A DNA stretch of 48,864 nucleotides from Pseudomonas sp. GM49 (GTDB taxonomy: Bacteria; Pseudomonadota; Gammaproteobacteria; Pseudomonadales; Pseudomonadaceae), in assembly GCF_000282355.1 (NCBI RefSeq), contig NZ_AKJL01000032.1:1-48864 (forward strand), given 5' to 3'. Below, piece after piece: positions 8,801-18,028 of this stretch. Position 1 is the first letter of the stretch; every line of letters starts with the position of its first letter. The position numbers and the translations under genes were made by a program. Below the pieces are notes generated by a model, which saw only the letters and a list, made by a program, of their open reading frames with translations, was not told the DNA's origin and did not search any database.

Positions 8801-8933
8801 CGAAGTCCCCTATAAAGAAGTCATAGTGCGTCGCCTGGGTTCAGGCCGGCGCAGTCTAAAGAATGAAAATGACGGTTCGTCAACGAGGCAATAGACCCCG
8901 CCGACCGCAGTGAGTTTAGAAACCGGTCATGAA

Positions 8934-9019
8934 CAGGCTCTGTGAAAACCATGTGGACGACGCCAGACCTGAATGCCATCAGGACCGGATCAAGCCGAGG
9001 GTGGTTTTCACAGAGGCTG
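8934..9019. mobile_element. 86-bp MITE-like element with 18-bp terminal inverted repeats (candidate)
   Basis: Left end CAGGCTCTGTGAAAACCA (8934-8951) and the complement of the right end (9002-9019) match at 17 of 18 positions. The 50-bp centre has a smaller dyad, CCTGA (8968-8972) with TCAGG (8979-8983). GGCTCTGTGAAAA-type ends resemble transposase-recognised tips of IS elements. The right end directly abuts the sui1 stop codon at 9020-9022, so the structure could instead (or also) serve as a long transcription-end hairpin for sui1. I see no clear target duplication. Confidence 0.4.
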
Positions 9020-9391
9020 CTAGCCGCCGGACTTCTTCGCTTTGAAACCGAGCTTGATCAGTTCTGCCAAGAGTAGCTCGACATGATCGCCCTGGATTTC
9101 GATGACACCGTCTTTCAACGCCCCACCGGTCCCACAGCGTTTCTTCAACGTCGTGGCCAGTTCCTTGAGCGCGTCTTCAGCCAATGGCACGCCAGTGATG
9201 GTAGTCACCGTCTTGCCGCCACGGCCCTTGCTTTCGCGACGCACGCGCGCGATGCCGTCGCCGGCCGGGATAACGGTCTGTTTGCAGATGCAGGCGTCCA
9301 CCGGTTTACTGCATTCCGGGCAATGACGACCTGCGTCGGTGGAAAATACCAGGCCGCCCAGGGCGGCGAAGGATGCGGCTTTTTTGGCCAC
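9020..9391 (-). CDS. yciH: Translation initiation factor Sui1/YciH family protein
   Basis: This is a bacterial homologue of eukaryotic eIF1 (SUI1), with 123 residues. In E. coli the related YciH affects start-site fidelity and translation under stress. The SUI1 fold is visible in the C-terminal two thirds: RRESKGRGGKTVTTITGVPL, then LKKRCGTGGALKDGVIEIQG and a closing helix. The N terminus holds four Cys (C24, C27, C34, C36) that could bind a metal. I chose GTG at 9391 (MAKKAASFAALGGLVFSTDAG) because AAGAGGA sits 6 nt upstream and the product starts like its family; the ATG further up at 9430 has no such site. Confidence 0.88.
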   Translation of the reverse strand: MAKKAASFAALGGLVFSTDAGRHCPECSKPVDACICKQTVIPAGDGIARVRRESKGRGGKTVTTITGVPLAEDALKELATTLKKRCGTGGALKDGVIEIQGDHVELLLAELIKLGFKAKKSGG

Positions 9392-9505
9392 CGGCAATCC
9401 TCTTCGGAGGACAAAGACTGGTCGCAGCACTTGGGAAGGCTATCGACCGCGAAGCCCCACTCAGGCAGGGGCAGCGCTACTGAAACGGTACGACATTCAT
9501 TTCAC

Positions 9506-9606
9506 TGTAGGAGCGAGCTCGCTCGCGATGAACTCAAAAGCGACGCGTTCATTCTGGATGCCCGCGTTATCGTTGACGTCCATCGCGAGCGAGCTCGCTC
9601 CTACAG
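9506..9606. repeat. REP pair (inverted), GTAGGAGC variant, spacer about 50 bp
   Basis: TGTAGGAGCGAGCTCGCTCG (9506-9530) and its complement (9581-9606) occupy most of the 302-bp gap between sui1 and the Nudix gene. Here the third base of the usual GTGGGAGC is A and the arm is GAGCTCGCTC, a variant of the standard type. The rest of the gap is the sui1 upstream region and the Nudix terminator; no gene is seen. Confidence 0.88.
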
Positions 9607-9657
9607 CAACAACCAGCAATACCGGTTCAGTTTAAAAAGGTCGCGCAGTGTAACGGC

Positions 9658-9688
9658 AAAAACGCCGATTGCTAAGAGCCAATCGGCG
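9658..9688 (-). terminator. Rho-independent terminator of the DUF2333-Nudix operon
   Basis: A perfect 9-bp stem (CGCCGATTG at 9663-9671, CAATCGGCG at 9680-9688) has an 8-nt loop. On the minus strand it is followed by TTTTT (the A-run at 9658-9662). It lies just past the Nudix stop codon at 9694. Confidence 0.8.
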
Positions 9689-9693
9689 CCAAT

Positions 9694-10263
9694 TTATAGC
9701 TGTTTTGCGACGTTGCTTTGTTGAGCCTTCAGATAGCGCTTCAACGCCGCCAGAGAGTCCGGGCAGTAAGGCTTTTGCTCGATCTCCAGCATGACCTGAT
9801 CGATGGGGATAAAGCGCGCTTCCAGCACCTCTTCCGGTTGCAGGGTCAACGGGCCGTCCCACACCGCCGAGAATGCCGAGCACCACAGGCGATTGCCAGT
9901 GTCCTCGAAGAAGAAATGGTCATGGGCGGTCAGCTCTACGCCACTCACGCCCAGCTCTTCTTCCAGTTCCCGGGCCGCCGATTCGGCGTAGGTTTCACTG
10001 GCGAGCACCATGCCCCCCGCTGCCACGTCCCAGTAACCGGGATAGATCGCCTTGCTCAGGGTGCGGCGATGCACGCACAGCTCGCCAGCGGAGTTGAACA
10101 ACATAATGTAGGTGCCGCGCCCGATCAGCCCGCGCTCGCGCAAGTCGGAACGGACCAGGGCGCCGAGCAGGTTGTCCTGCTCATCGACCCAGGCGATCTG
10201 TTCGGCATCGGAAGCCGCACGGTGCGCGGCCTCTCGCATTCCATCGACAGAGTTATCAACCAT
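9694..10263 (-). CDS. Nudix hydrolase, YfcD family
   Basis: The 189-residue protein has a complete Nudix box: G of AAGGM, then ETYAESAARELEEELGV, giving the GX5EX7REUXEEXGU pattern that binds the catalytic metal. The rest follows E. coli YfcD closely in order: WVDEQDNLLG, RTLSKAIYPGYWDV, HDHFFFEDTGNRLW, and the DSLAALKRYL end. Nudix enzymes split nucleoside-diphosphate-linked substrates; the YfcD substrate is not settled. The ATG is 3 bp past the DUF2333 stop, with AGGG upstream, so the two are an operon. A hairpin terminator follows. Confidence 0.88.
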   Translation of the reverse strand: MVDNSVDGMREAAHRAASDAEQIAWVDEQDNLLGALVRSDLRERGLIGRGTYIMLFNSAGELCVHRRTLSKAIYPGYWDVAAGGMVLASETYAESAARELEEELGVSGVELTAHDHFFFEDTGNRLWCSAFSAVWDGPLTLQPEEVLEARFIPIDQVMLEIEQKPYCPDSLAALKRYLKAQQSNVAKQL

Positions 10264-10266
10264 GAC

Positions 10267-11334
10267 TCAGCCCTGATTGAGCAATTGACGCAAATCGATC
10301 ACCGCGGCGTTGGCCCGGGAAATGTAGTTGGCCATGACCAGCGAGTGGTTGGCCAGCACGCCGAAGCCGCTGCCATTGAGGATCATCGGGCTCCACACCG
10401 GCTCCTGCGACGCTTCCAGTTCACGAATGATCTGGCGCACGCTGACCGTGGCGTTTTTCTTGGCCAGCACATCGGCGAAGTCGACTTCGATGGCGCGCAG
10501 CAAGTGCGACAAGGCCCAGGCCTGACCGCGGGCTTCATAGAACACGTTGTCGATCTGCAACCATGGAGTCTCGACGATTTCTTCATCGACTTGCGGCGCC
10601 ACACCCGGTGTCACGACCTCGGTCTTCAGCGCAGTGTTGAGCTTGACCCGACCAACGCTGGCCGACAGCCGTTGCGACAGCGAACCCAGACGAGTGCCGA
10701 CGTCACCCAGCCAGTTGTTCAGGTTGTCGGCGCGGGCATAGAACAGCGCGCTCTTCTGGTTCGGATCGGACAGACGCGCCTGATAGCGGCTCAGGGAGTT
10801 GATGCCTTCCTGGTACTCGGACTCACTGGACGGCAGCACCCAGCTCTTGTTGTCGAAGTTGAAACGCGGCTCGGCCTTGGCCAGGTCGGCGTCTTCGGCG
10901 GACTGCGACTGTGAACGGGCGAAGTCTTTACGCAGTGCACGGCTCAGGTCGCGGACCTGCACCAGCACGCCGTATTCCCAGCTCGGCATGTTGTCCATCC
11001 ACAGGCCTGGCGGGAATCGGTCGTTGGAAATATAGCCGCCCGGTTTGGTCAGCAAGGTGCCGGCGACGGTCTTGAGGGTTTCCACCGTGGTGTAGCCGAC
11101 GACCATCTGCTTGCCTTCTTTCTCGGCGGCCAGTTGGGCGGTTTGCTGGACCGGGAACAGCGCCGGCTCCTGGCTCCAGTACCAGCCCAAGACACTCGCC
11201 ACCAACAGGTAGATGCCCAGTAAAGTGGCCAGCGCCCGGCTGAACAACAGACCGCCCAGATAACTGCGGGTCTCCGACTTCGGTTCAGGGGCACGTTCAG
11301 GCGCACTGCCTGTGCGGTTCTTCCAGTCCAGCAT
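10267..11334 (-). CDS. DUF2333 family membrane-anchored protein
   Basis: The 355-residue protein has a short charged cytoplasmic N terminus, one transmembrane helix at about 33-53 (ALATLLGIYLLVASVLGWYW) and a large periplasmic domain. That domain holds TKPGGYISNDRFPPGLWMDNMPSWEYGVLVQ, a hallmark of DUF2333 as I know it, and ends in a helical ELEASQEPVWSPMILNGSGFG region. Function is unknown. It is the first gene of a two-gene operon with the Nudix hydrolase. In PAO1 the same neighbour order (DUF2333 next to the gcbA homologue) is kept, as I recall. Confidence 0.85.
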   Translation of the reverse strand: MLDWKNRTGSAPERAPEPKSETRSYLGGLLFSRALATLLGIYLLVASVLGWYWSQEPALFPVQQTAQLAAEKEGKQMVVGYTTVETLKTVAGTLLTKPGGYISNDRFPPGLWMDNMPSWEYGVLVQVRDLSRALRKDFARSQSQSAEDADLAKAEPRFNFDNKSWVLPSSESEYQEGINSLSRYQARLSDPNQKSALFYARADNLNNWLGDVGTRLGSLSQRLSASVGRVKLNTALKTEVVTPGVAPQVDEEIVETPWLQIDNVFYEARGQAWALSHLLRAIEVDFADVLAKKNATVSVRQIIRELEASQEPVWSPMILNGSGFGVLANHSLVMANYISRANAAVIDLRQLLNQG

Positions 11335-11817
11335 GGCGATATCCTTTCAAGCTCTTGAGTTCACGGTTCGACCACAACCATACAACAACGTGCCTTGGCC
11401 CGGCACCCGCCATTGCATCGATGGGGAAAATTACCGGGCTTGCGAATGAAAAGAGTTCCTGCGCACCTGACGCCCTTGCGGCCGTCGAAATCCCCCTTAT
11501 GGTTTGGATTGCCCCCTCAGGGAATCCCCGACCCCCTGAGGCGAAAAAAACCGGGCCGACCAGCACTGGCAAAAAACCATGAACTGCCCAATGTCAGCCA
11601 CTCGCCAATTGCCACCCCACTTCCCTCAAGTGCCCTGATTCAAGCACTTTGCCCCCGGCACAGCGCGACTTTAAAGGCCGAAGCCTGACCGCTCAGTCAT
11701 AAACTGAATGAACTCACATTGCAGATTATTGACGTACAGCACTCATGTAACGGAAAAGTGGTGCTAGCATAGAGCCACCAGTCGACCTCAGTGTGCACCC
11801 TAACTAGTAGTCAGGAT
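11335..11817. other. 483-bp divergent intergenic region without a supported gene
   Basis: This is the shared upstream region of the DUF2333 operon (minus) and gcbA (plus). It holds an 8-bp dyad CCTCAGGG (11515-11522) / CCCTGAGG (11534-11541), followed on the plus strand by seven A residues, and a lone TTGACG at 11729-11734 with no matching -10. Short frames on both strands here are Pro/Ser-rich, lack ribosome sites and are not called. Confidence 0.5.
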
Positions 11818-13488
11818 ATGACCGAGCCAGAAGACCCCAGCCGCGAGCGCCTCAAGCACCACTTTGCCCAGCGGGTAATTCATCAGGCTCGTCAGATTCT
11901 TGAGATATGGCAGCGCCTGCAACGCAGTGAGTGGTCCAGCGCCGACCTGTCGGAACTGAGCGAGGCCAATCTGCGCCTGCTGCGTTTCGCCGAGCGTTTC
12001 GAGCAACCGGAACACACACAACTGGCCCACCACATCGGTCAGTCCCTGGAGGCTGTCGACGCCAATCGCGGACGCCTGAGCAGCGGCCTGATCACCGACC
12101 TCAATCGCTTGATGCAGCGCCTGTCGCGCACCGGCCTGCGCCATGGCGATCAGCTCGATCAAACCTTCCTGCCACCGCTGCGCAAGCCCATCTACATAAT
12201 GCTGCAGGATCACGACCGTGCCGAGCGCCTGGCCAAGCAACTGGAATTCTTCGGGCTCAGCGCCCAGTCCCTGGACAGCGTAGACGCGTTTCGCTCATCG
12301 ATGGTCGAGCGCCTGCCGGCGGCGATTGTCATGGACGTGGATTTCAGCGGCCCCGGTGTCGGCCTGAAGCTGGCCGCCGAAGCCCAGGACGGCCTGGACC
12401 ACCGCTTGCCGCTGCTGTTCTTCAGCCTGCACGAAACCGACACACCGACCCGCCTCGCCGCCGTGCGTGCCGGTGGCCAGGAGTTCCTCACCGGCACCCT
12501 CGAAGCGTCGAGCCTGCTGGAGAAGATCGAAGTCCTGACCTGCGTTGCCCAGTACGAACCTTATAAAGTGCTGATCATCGACGACTCCCGCGCCCAGGCC
12601 CTGCACACCGAGCGCCTGCTCAACAGCGCCGGGATCGTCACCCGGACATTGATCGAACCGATCCAGGCCATGGCCGAACTGGCGGACTTCCAGCCGGACC
12701 TGATCATCCTCGACATGTACATGCCGGCCTGCACCGGTACGGAATTGGCCAAAGTGATCCGTCACAACGACCGCTATGTCAGCGTGCCGATCATTTACCT
12801 GTCGGCCGAAGACGACCTGGACAAGCAGCTCGACGCCATGAGCGAGGGCGGCGATGACTTCCTGACCAAACCGATCAAGCCCCGGCACCTGATCACCACC
12901 GTGCGCAACCGCGCAGCAAGGGCCCGCAACCTCAAGGCACGGATGGTGCGCGACAGCCTCACCGGCCTGTACAACCACACGCATATCCTGCAATTGCTCG
13001 AAGACTGCTCGTTCCGCGCCCGCCGCGAAAGCAAGCCGCTGAGCTTTGCCATGCTCGACATCGACCATTTCAAACGGGTCAATGACAGCCACGGCCACCC
13101 CATGGGCGACCGGGTGATCAAGAGCCTGGCGCTGTTTCTCAAGCAACGCCTGCGCAAAACCGACTTCATCGGCCGATACGGTGGCGAAGAATTCGCCATC
13201 GTCATGCCGGACACCGATATCGAAGCGGCCTACAACGTGCTCGATGAAATCCGTCAGCGATTCGCCGAGATTCACTACCCCGCGCAACCCCAGGATCTGT
13301 GGTGCACCTTCAGTGCCGGGGTGGTGGAGTTATGCGAAAGCTCTGACAGCCTGATGATGGCCAGCCAGGCAGACGAGGCGCTGTACCGTGCCAAGGGCGG
13401 CGGACGCAATCGCGTACAGGCCGCTCGCACATCAAAGCAAAGTGCCACTTTTTTATCGGAATCGACCGATACGGTCATAACCCTGTAA
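11818..13488 (+). CDS. gcbA: Diguanylate cyclase GcbA with two receiver domains
   Basis: This 556-residue enzyme makes c-di-GMP from two GTP. In P. fluorescens GcbA promotes early attachment, and in P. aeruginosa it affects dispersal. Order: N-terminal helical part (1-125), a first receiver-like domain (about 130-250, candidate acceptor D173 in VMDVDF), a canonical receiver (YKVLIIDDS start, acceptor D299 in LDMYMP, Lys in LTKPIK), then GGDEF with GGEEF at 455-459. The product-inhibition site RxxD is intact (R446-D449, five residues before GGEEF). I chose ATG 11818 because the product then begins like its family; the ribosome site is poor (AGGA almost touching the ATG). A GTG at 11791 is an alternative. 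Confidence 0.88.
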   Translation: MTEPEDPSRERLKHHFAQRVIHQARQILEIWQRLQRSEWSSADLSELSEANLRLLRFAERFEQPEHTQLAHHIGQSLEAVDANRGRLSSGLITDLNRLMQRLSRTGLRHGDQLDQTFLPPLRKPIYIMLQDHDRAERLAKQLEFFGLSAQSLDSVDAFRSSMVERLPAAIVMDVDFSGPGVGLKLAAEAQDGLDHRLPLLFFSLHETDTPTRLAAVRAGGQEFLTGTLEASSLLEKIEVLTCVAQYEPYKVLIIDDSRAQALHTERLLNSAGIVTRTLIEPIQAMAELADFQPDLIILDMYMPACTGTELAKVIRHNDRYVSVPIIYLSAEDDLDKQLDAMSEGGDDFLTKPIKPRHLITTVRNRAARARNLKARMVRDSLTGLYNHTHILQLLEDCSFRARRESKPLSFAMLDIDHFKRVNDSHGHPMGDRVIKSLALFLKQRLRKTDFIGRYGGEEFAIVMPDTDIEAAYNVLDEIRQRFAEIHYPAQPQDLWCTFSAGVVELCESSDSLMMASQADEALYRAKGGGRNRVQAARTSKQSATFLSESTDTVITL

Positions 13489-13540
13489 CAGAAACGCAAT
13501 AACTTCAGGCACTTACCATTTCTGCCGTTGGTAGTCCGTA

Positions 13541-15487
13541 ATGCGCCTGAAGCTGCTGACCAATCTCAATACTCTCCTTCTGGTGGCCGTGTGCGTGGCC
13601 CTCGGCGCGACGCTGTGGTGGTCGCAGAAAGCCCTTGAGCGCCCGTATCTATTAATGGAGCGATACCTGGGCCTGTCGCAGCAATTTCAGAATGAAGTCG
13701 CCCGCAGCATCGAGGATTACCTTGGCAGCGGCGATGCACTGCGCCTGAGCAGTGCCGCCCAGGGCATCGACAGCCTGCAAAAAGAGCTCGGCGAATTGCC
13801 ACCGGCCTTGGCCGAGACGTTGCGTCCCAGCCTGTCGACCCTTGAAGAGTTCAGCAAAACCGACCTGCTGGCCGCCGGCAAACTGGCAGGCGACCCGCAG
13901 GCCTTGCTGCTGCAGGCCGAACGGGAACTGGGCGCCAGCCTCGATCAGCTCAGCCAGTACGCCAGCGGTAATGCGACCTACCTGACGCCGCTGCTCACCG
14001 CGTCGCAGCACTTGGGCAAATTGTCGCTGGCGCGGGACAAACTGGTCAGCAGCGGCCGCAGTGAACTGGCCGCCGATGTCGAACGCGAAGTCGCCAACAT
14101 CCGCACCCAGGCCGAGAAACTCGATGCCCTGCCCTTGCTGGGCGTGACCACCAGCAGCGAATCGAACACCGATGACTTCGCCTCGATGATGGGCCTTGAG
14201 AACAAGGAAAAAACCGTCGCCGAAGATGCCGGCGTCGGCCTCAAGCGCGAACTCAACAGCCTGCTCACCCGCTACCCGGCCGAACTCTCGCGCACCCGCG
14301 ATCAAATCCGCAAACGCGCCGACCTCAGCTCCGCGACGCACTTGAAAATCGCCGACGTGCAACAGGCCATTGCCGGGCTGGAACCGGTGGTACGCGCCCA
14401 GCATGGGCAGATCCAGGGTGAAGTGCGGCTGATGCAAGGCGTGATGATCGGCTTGATCCTGTTGATCGCACTGCTGATCGACACCCTGCAACGCAAACTG
14501 GCCCGGACCCTGACCAACCTTGCCCCGGCCCTGTCGACCTGGGCCGAAGGTGACTTCAGCCGCGACATTCAACTGGGCAACACCAACCGCGAATTGCATG
14601 ACATTGAAGCCTCGCTCAACCGCTTGCGCGCGTATCTGGTGGACCTGGTGGGGACCATTCGCCTCAATGCCGAGCAAGTGGCCGGCAGCAGCCGCACCCT
14701 GGCCGATCTGAGCAACGACCTGCACAGCGGTGCCGAGCATCAGGCCGGCGATACGGCGCTGATCCGCGACTCCCTCAGCGAGCTGGAAGCGACCATTCAG
14801 CAAGTCGCCGGCGATGCCAGCCAGGCTGCCGACGCCAGCCGCCACGCCGGCCTGGCCGTGGAGCACGGACAGAAAGTCATCGGCCTGAGCCTCACCGGCC
14901 TGCATGCACTGGTGGGAGAAGTGCAAGGCAATGCGCAGATGATCGAACACCTGGCCGAAGAGTCGGCCACCATTGGCGGCGTGTTGACGGTGATCCGCTC
15001 GATTGCCGACCAGACCAACCTGCTGGCCTTGAACGCGGCCATTGAAGCGGCTCGCGCCGGGGAAATGGGACGAGGCTTTGCGGTGGTGGCGGAAGAGGTT
15101 CGCTCACTGGCGCAACGTACCGCCGGGGCCACCGCAGAAATCCAGACGCTGATCGCAGGACTGCAAACCGCTGCGCGGCAATCGGTGGAAGGCATGCGCG
15201 CCCAGGTCGAACACGCCGAAGCCACGGCCAACCAGGCCCAGGCCGCCGATGGCGCGCTGGATAAAATCGTCGGGGCGATCCAGACCATTTCCGACACGGC
15301 AGTGCGCATCGCCGATGTCACCGCCCAGCAAAGCGGCGCTGTCAGCGAGATCCGTGACCACAGTGAGCGAATTCATCAGTTGGGCGGGGATAATCTGCTG
15401 CGCATTGGCGAAGGCCGTGAGCAAGGGGAGAATTTGCTGGTGCTGGGTGGGCGATTGCATACGGCCGTTCAAGCTTTTCGCGTCTGA
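13541..15487 (+). CDS. ctpL: Methyl-accepting chemotaxis protein, CtpL-like
   Basis: The 648-residue chemoreceptor has a first transmembrane helix at about 8-29. A long all-helical periplasmic sensor follows (about 30-298), of a size fitting the helical bimodular type. The second transmembrane helix is at about 299-315, then a HAMP-like linker and the coiled signalling domain. The CheA/CheW contact tip is clear ([20 protein letters not shown], about 505-525). By position after gcbA and before dsbD it matches PAO1 CtpL, a sensor for inorganic phosphate at low levels; the ligand here is inferred from that. The ribosome site is weak. It lies 52 bp after gcbA and may be read through from it. Confidence 0.8.
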   Translation: MRLKLLTNLNTLLLVAVCVALGATLWWSQKALERPYLLMERYLGLSQQFQNEVARSIEDYLGSGDALRLSSAAQGIDSLQKELGELPPALAETLRPSLSTLEEFSKTDLLAAGKLAGDPQALLLQAERELGASLDQLSQYASGNATYLTPLLTASQHLGKLSLARDKLVSSGRSELAADVEREVANIRTQAEKLDALPLLGVTTSSESNTDDFASMMGLENKEKTVAEDAGVGLKRELNSLLTRYPAELSRTRDQIRKRADLSSATHLKIADVQQAIAGLEPVVRAQHGQIQGEVRLMQGVMIGLILLIALLIDTLQRKLARTLTNLAPALSTWAEGDFSRDIQLGNTNRELHDIEASLNRLRAYLVDLVGTIRLNAEQVAGSSRTLADLSNDLHSGAEHQAGDTALIRDSLSELEATIQQVAGDASQAADASRHAGLAVEHGQKVIGLSLTGLHALVGEVQGNAQMIEHLAEESATIGGVLTVIRSIADQTNLLALNAAIEAARAGEMGRGFAVVAEEVRSLAQRTAGATAEIQTLIAGLQTAARQSVEGMRAQVEHAEATANQAQAADGALDKIVGAIQTISDTAVRIADVTAQQSGAVSEIRDHSERIHQLGGDNLLRIGEGREQGENLLVLGGRLHTAVQAFRV

Positions 15488-15495
15488 CAGACCGC

Positions 15496-15561
15496 CATCG
15501 CGAGCAAGCTCGCTCCCACATTGGAATGTTGTCCCTGTGGGAGCGAGCCTGCTCGCGATGG
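15496..15561. repeat. REP pair in reversed order, spacer 14 bp
   Basis: Here the complement copy comes first (15496-15520) and the forward copy second (15535-15560). Most pairs in the window have the opposite order and a 38-56 bp spacer. It lies between the chemoreceptor and dsbD, and the upstream open frame of dsbD runs through it. Confidence 0.88.
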
Positions 15562-15649
15562 CGTCAGAACATTCACAGCAAGACTCCTGCTCTGCACGCC
15601 TGGCCACTGTCCGCTATCATCCCCCCCAATTCCGATACGCGAGATCGTC

Positions 15650-17395
15650 ATGCGCCGTCTGCTCTGCCTGCTGTTTTTAGTGTTCGCCCTGCCGGCCAGC
15701 GCCACCGGCTTGCTGGAGAACCGCCCCAGCTCCACCTTGGGCTCGATCAACAACAGCGCCGATTTCCTGCCGGTGCGCGAAGCCTTCCAACTGAGCCTGG
15801 TAGAAAGCACGCCGCAATCAATCAAGCTGCGCTTCGTCGCCACCGAAGGTTATTACCTCTACCGCCACCGTTTTCAGTTTCACGCCGATCCAGCCGATGT
15901 TGTCCTCGGCCCGGCAAAACTGCCCGAAGGCCAGAAAAAGCATGATGAATACTTCGGCGACGTCGAGGTCTACCACGGCATTCTCGACGTCGAGTTGCCG
16001 CGCACCGATCAACGCGCCTTCACCCTGGCCGTGACCTATCAGGGTTGCGCCGACAAAGGCCTGTGCTATCCGCCGGAAACCGAGCGCCTGAGCATCGACG
16101 GCAGCGGCGCTCCGGCGCCGGTTTATCCATGGAGCTGGCGCGAACTGGCGTTGTTTTTCCTCGCGGGCCTGGGTTTGACGTTCACGCCATGCGTGCTGCC
16201 CATGCTGCCGATCCTGTCCGGCGTGGTGCTGCGCGGCCAGGTGGGCGGCTGGCGCGGTTTCAATCTGTCGCTGGCCTATGTGCTGCCGATGGCTGCCTGC
16301 TTTGCCCTGCTCGGTGCGCTGATGGGTCTGTTCGGTGCCCAGCTCAATCTACAGGCGCGGCTGCAATCGGCCTGGGTGCTGGTGCCGTTCGCGATGTTTT
16401 TCGCCGTGTTTGCATTGGCGATGTTCGGTGTATTCGAACTCAAATTGCCGCACGCCATCAGCAGTCGCCTGGACCGCATCGCCGGCCGCACCAAAGGCGG
16501 GTCACTGTGGGGCGCCGCGGTGTTGGGCGTGGTCTCCAGCTTGCTGGTTTCACCCTGTGTTTCGGCGCCATTGGCCGGTGCGCTGCTGTACATCAGTGCC
16601 AGTGGCGATGCGCTGGGCGGTGGCCTGAAACTGTTCATGCTCGGCCTCGGCATGGGTGCTCCGCTGTTGCTGGTGGCCACCGGTGGTGCAGCCTGGCTGC
16701 CGAAAAGCGGTCCGTGGCTGGTCTACGTGAAAAACGCGATAGGCGTGTTGTTGCTCGGGTTGGCCATCGGGTTGCTCGGCCGCGTCCTTCCGGGTCAGGT
16801 CACCTTGCTGCTGATCGGTTTGCTGGCCGGCGGTGTCGGTTTGTTCATGGGGGCGCTGGAGTTCGTCTATAAACCACCGCGCAAACGCCTGGGCCAATTG
16901 CTCGGGATGTTTTTGCTGTTTTACGCGCTGGCCTGCTGGTATGGCGCCTTCAGCGGCCAGACCGACCCGCTCAACCCGATTGGCCAGCCCCGCACCGTCG
17001 ACAACAGCGGACCCGCGCAAAACACCAGCGCCTGGCAAACCGTCAGCACGCCGGCCGATCTGGACCGCGCACTCGCCGACGCCAGATCATCCGGCACACC
17101 GCTGCTGCTCGACTGGTACGCCGACTGGTGCATCAGCTGCAAAGTCATCGAGCATGAGGTGCTGGACGACCCGATCGTCGTCGAACGCCTCAAGGGTTAC
17201 CGGCTGATCCGCTTCGACATCACCGCCAGCAATGCCGAACAACGCGCCCTGCTCGACCGCTACCACTTGTTCGGTCCTCCAGCGCTGATGTTTTTTGGCA
17301 AGGACGGCGTCGAACGTGCCGAGGTGCGAGTGATCGGTGAGATCAATGCCAAAGACTTCGCCGAACGTGTTACCAGGGCGAATGACCAAATTTAA
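15650..17395 (+). CDS. dsbD: Thiol:disulfide interchange protein DsbD (DipZ)
   Basis: DsbD carries electrons from cytoplasmic thioredoxin across the inner membrane to periplasmic DsbC, DsbG and CcmG-type partners. The 581-residue protein shows all three parts. After a signal peptide comes the periplasmic alpha domain with C133 and C139 (CADKGLC). An eight-helix membrane core follows, with one redox Cys in FTPCVLPMLPIL and the other in SPCVSAPLAGALL. The C-terminal thioredoxin-like gamma domain has WCISCK at 493-498. CISC is less usual than CVAC. Start ATG 15650 gives a proper signal peptide; the 43 codons upstream lie in REP DNA. TATCAT near 15616 may be a -10. Confidence 0.95.
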   Translation: MRRLLCLLFLVFALPASATGLLENRPSSTLGSINNSADFLPVREAFQLSLVESTPQSIKLRFVATEGYYLYRHRFQFHADPADVVLGPAKLPEGQKKHDEYFGDVEVYHGILDVELPRTDQRAFTLAVTYQGCADKGLCYPPETERLSIDGSGAPAPVYPWSWRELALFFLAGLGLTFTPCVLPMLPILSGVVLRGQVGGWRGFNLSLAYVLPMAACFALLGALMGLFGAQLNLQARLQSAWVLVPFAMFFAVFALAMFGVFELKLPHAISSRLDRIAGRTKGGSLWGAAVLGVVSSLLVSPCVSAPLAGALLYISASGDALGGGLKLFMLGLGMGAPLLLVATGGAAWLPKSGPWLVYVKNAIGVLLLGLAIGLLGRVLPGQVTLLLIGLLAGGVGLFMGALEFVYKPPRKRLGQLLGMFLLFYALACWYGAFSGQTDPLNPIGQPRTVDNSGPAQNTSAWQTVSTPADLDRALADARSSGTPLLLDWYADWCISCKVIEHEVLDDPIVVERLKGYRLIRFDITASNAEQRALLDRYHLFGPPALMFFGKDGVERAEVRVIGEINAKDFAERVTRANDQI

Positions 17396-17453
17396 TCAAG
17401 CAGTCATATATTTCGCGCAAACATCGGTCATCGTGCTGGCTATTGCAGAGAAC

Positions 17454-17483
17454 TGGACAGTCACAAAGGCTTTGCGGCATAGT
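17454..17483 (+). promoter_or_regulatory. Candidate sigma-70 promoter of aroQ-accB-accC
   Basis: TGGACA (17454-17459) and CATAGT (17478-17483) with an 18-bp spacer lie 45 bp before the aroQ start. They match 5 of 6 and 4 of 6 consensus bases. Assigned by eye only. Confidence 0.4.
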
Positions 17484-17527
17484 CGCCGGGTTCTGACAAT
17501 TGCTCACAGAAAATAAAGGAACAGCCG

Positions 17528-17980
17528 ATGGCGACCCTACTGGTTCTGCACGGACCCAACCTGAACTTGCTCGGCACTCGCGAACCGGGCACCTACGGCG
17601 CCACGACGCTGGCGCAGATCAACCAGGATCTGGAACGCCGTGCCCGCGAAGCCGGTCACCATTTGCTGCACCTGCAAAGCAATGCCGAGTACGAATTGAT
17701 CGACCGCATCCACGCTGCCAGCAGCGAAGGCGTGGACTTCATTCTGATCAACCCAGCAGCTTTTACACATACAAGTGTCGCATTACGTGACGCGCTGCTG
17801 GCGGTGAGCATCCCATTCATCGAAGTGCATTTGTCTAACGTGCACAAACGCGAACCTTTCCGCCATCACTCTTACTTCTCCGACGTAGCGGTGGGAGTGA
17901 TCTGCGGCCTTGGCGCCAGCGGTTATCGACTGGCCCTGGAGGCCGCCCTAGAGCAGCTTGAAAGACAGGCAACAGCTTGA
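17528..17980 (+). CDS. aroQ: Type II 3-dehydroquinate dehydratase AroQ
   Basis: AroQ removes water from 3-dehydroquinate to give 3-dehydroshikimate, the third step of the shikimate pathway, as a dodecamer in the cytoplasm. The 150-residue length is typical. Family motifs are present in order: [14 protein letters not shown] with the catalytic Tyr23 in GTYG, the mobile loop Arg just before it, [24 protein letters not shown], and [24 protein letters not shown] with the catalytic His and substrate-binding Arg. AAAGGA lies 8-9 nt before the ATG. It precedes accB-accC with a 48-bp gap, the usual order in gammaproteobacteria. Confidence 0.97.
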   Translation: MATLLVLHGPNLNLLGTREPGTYGATTLAQINQDLERRAREAGHHLLHLQSNAEYELIDRIHAASSEGVDFILINPAAFTHTSVALRDALLAVSIPFIEVHLSNVHKREPFRHHSYFSDVAVGVICGLGASGYRLALEAALEQLERQATA

Positions 17981-18028
17981 ACAACAAGCGTTAAACGCCC
18001 CTGACCGACCCTTGGGAGTTGATGATTC

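Noticed and set aside
7328..8815. Long open frame (495 codons) on the plus strand opposite speA
   Set aside because: It mirrors speA codon by codon, its product is His/Gln/Val-rich as expected from antisense of GC-rich coding DNA, and speA is certain.
11395..11688. 97-codon plus frame in the gcbA upstream region
   Set aside because: Pro/Leu/Arg-rich, no ribosome site, no similarity I recognise.
15521..15649. 43-codon N-terminal extension of dsbD
   Set aside because: It is translated REP sequence; the start at 15650 gives a normal signal peptide.
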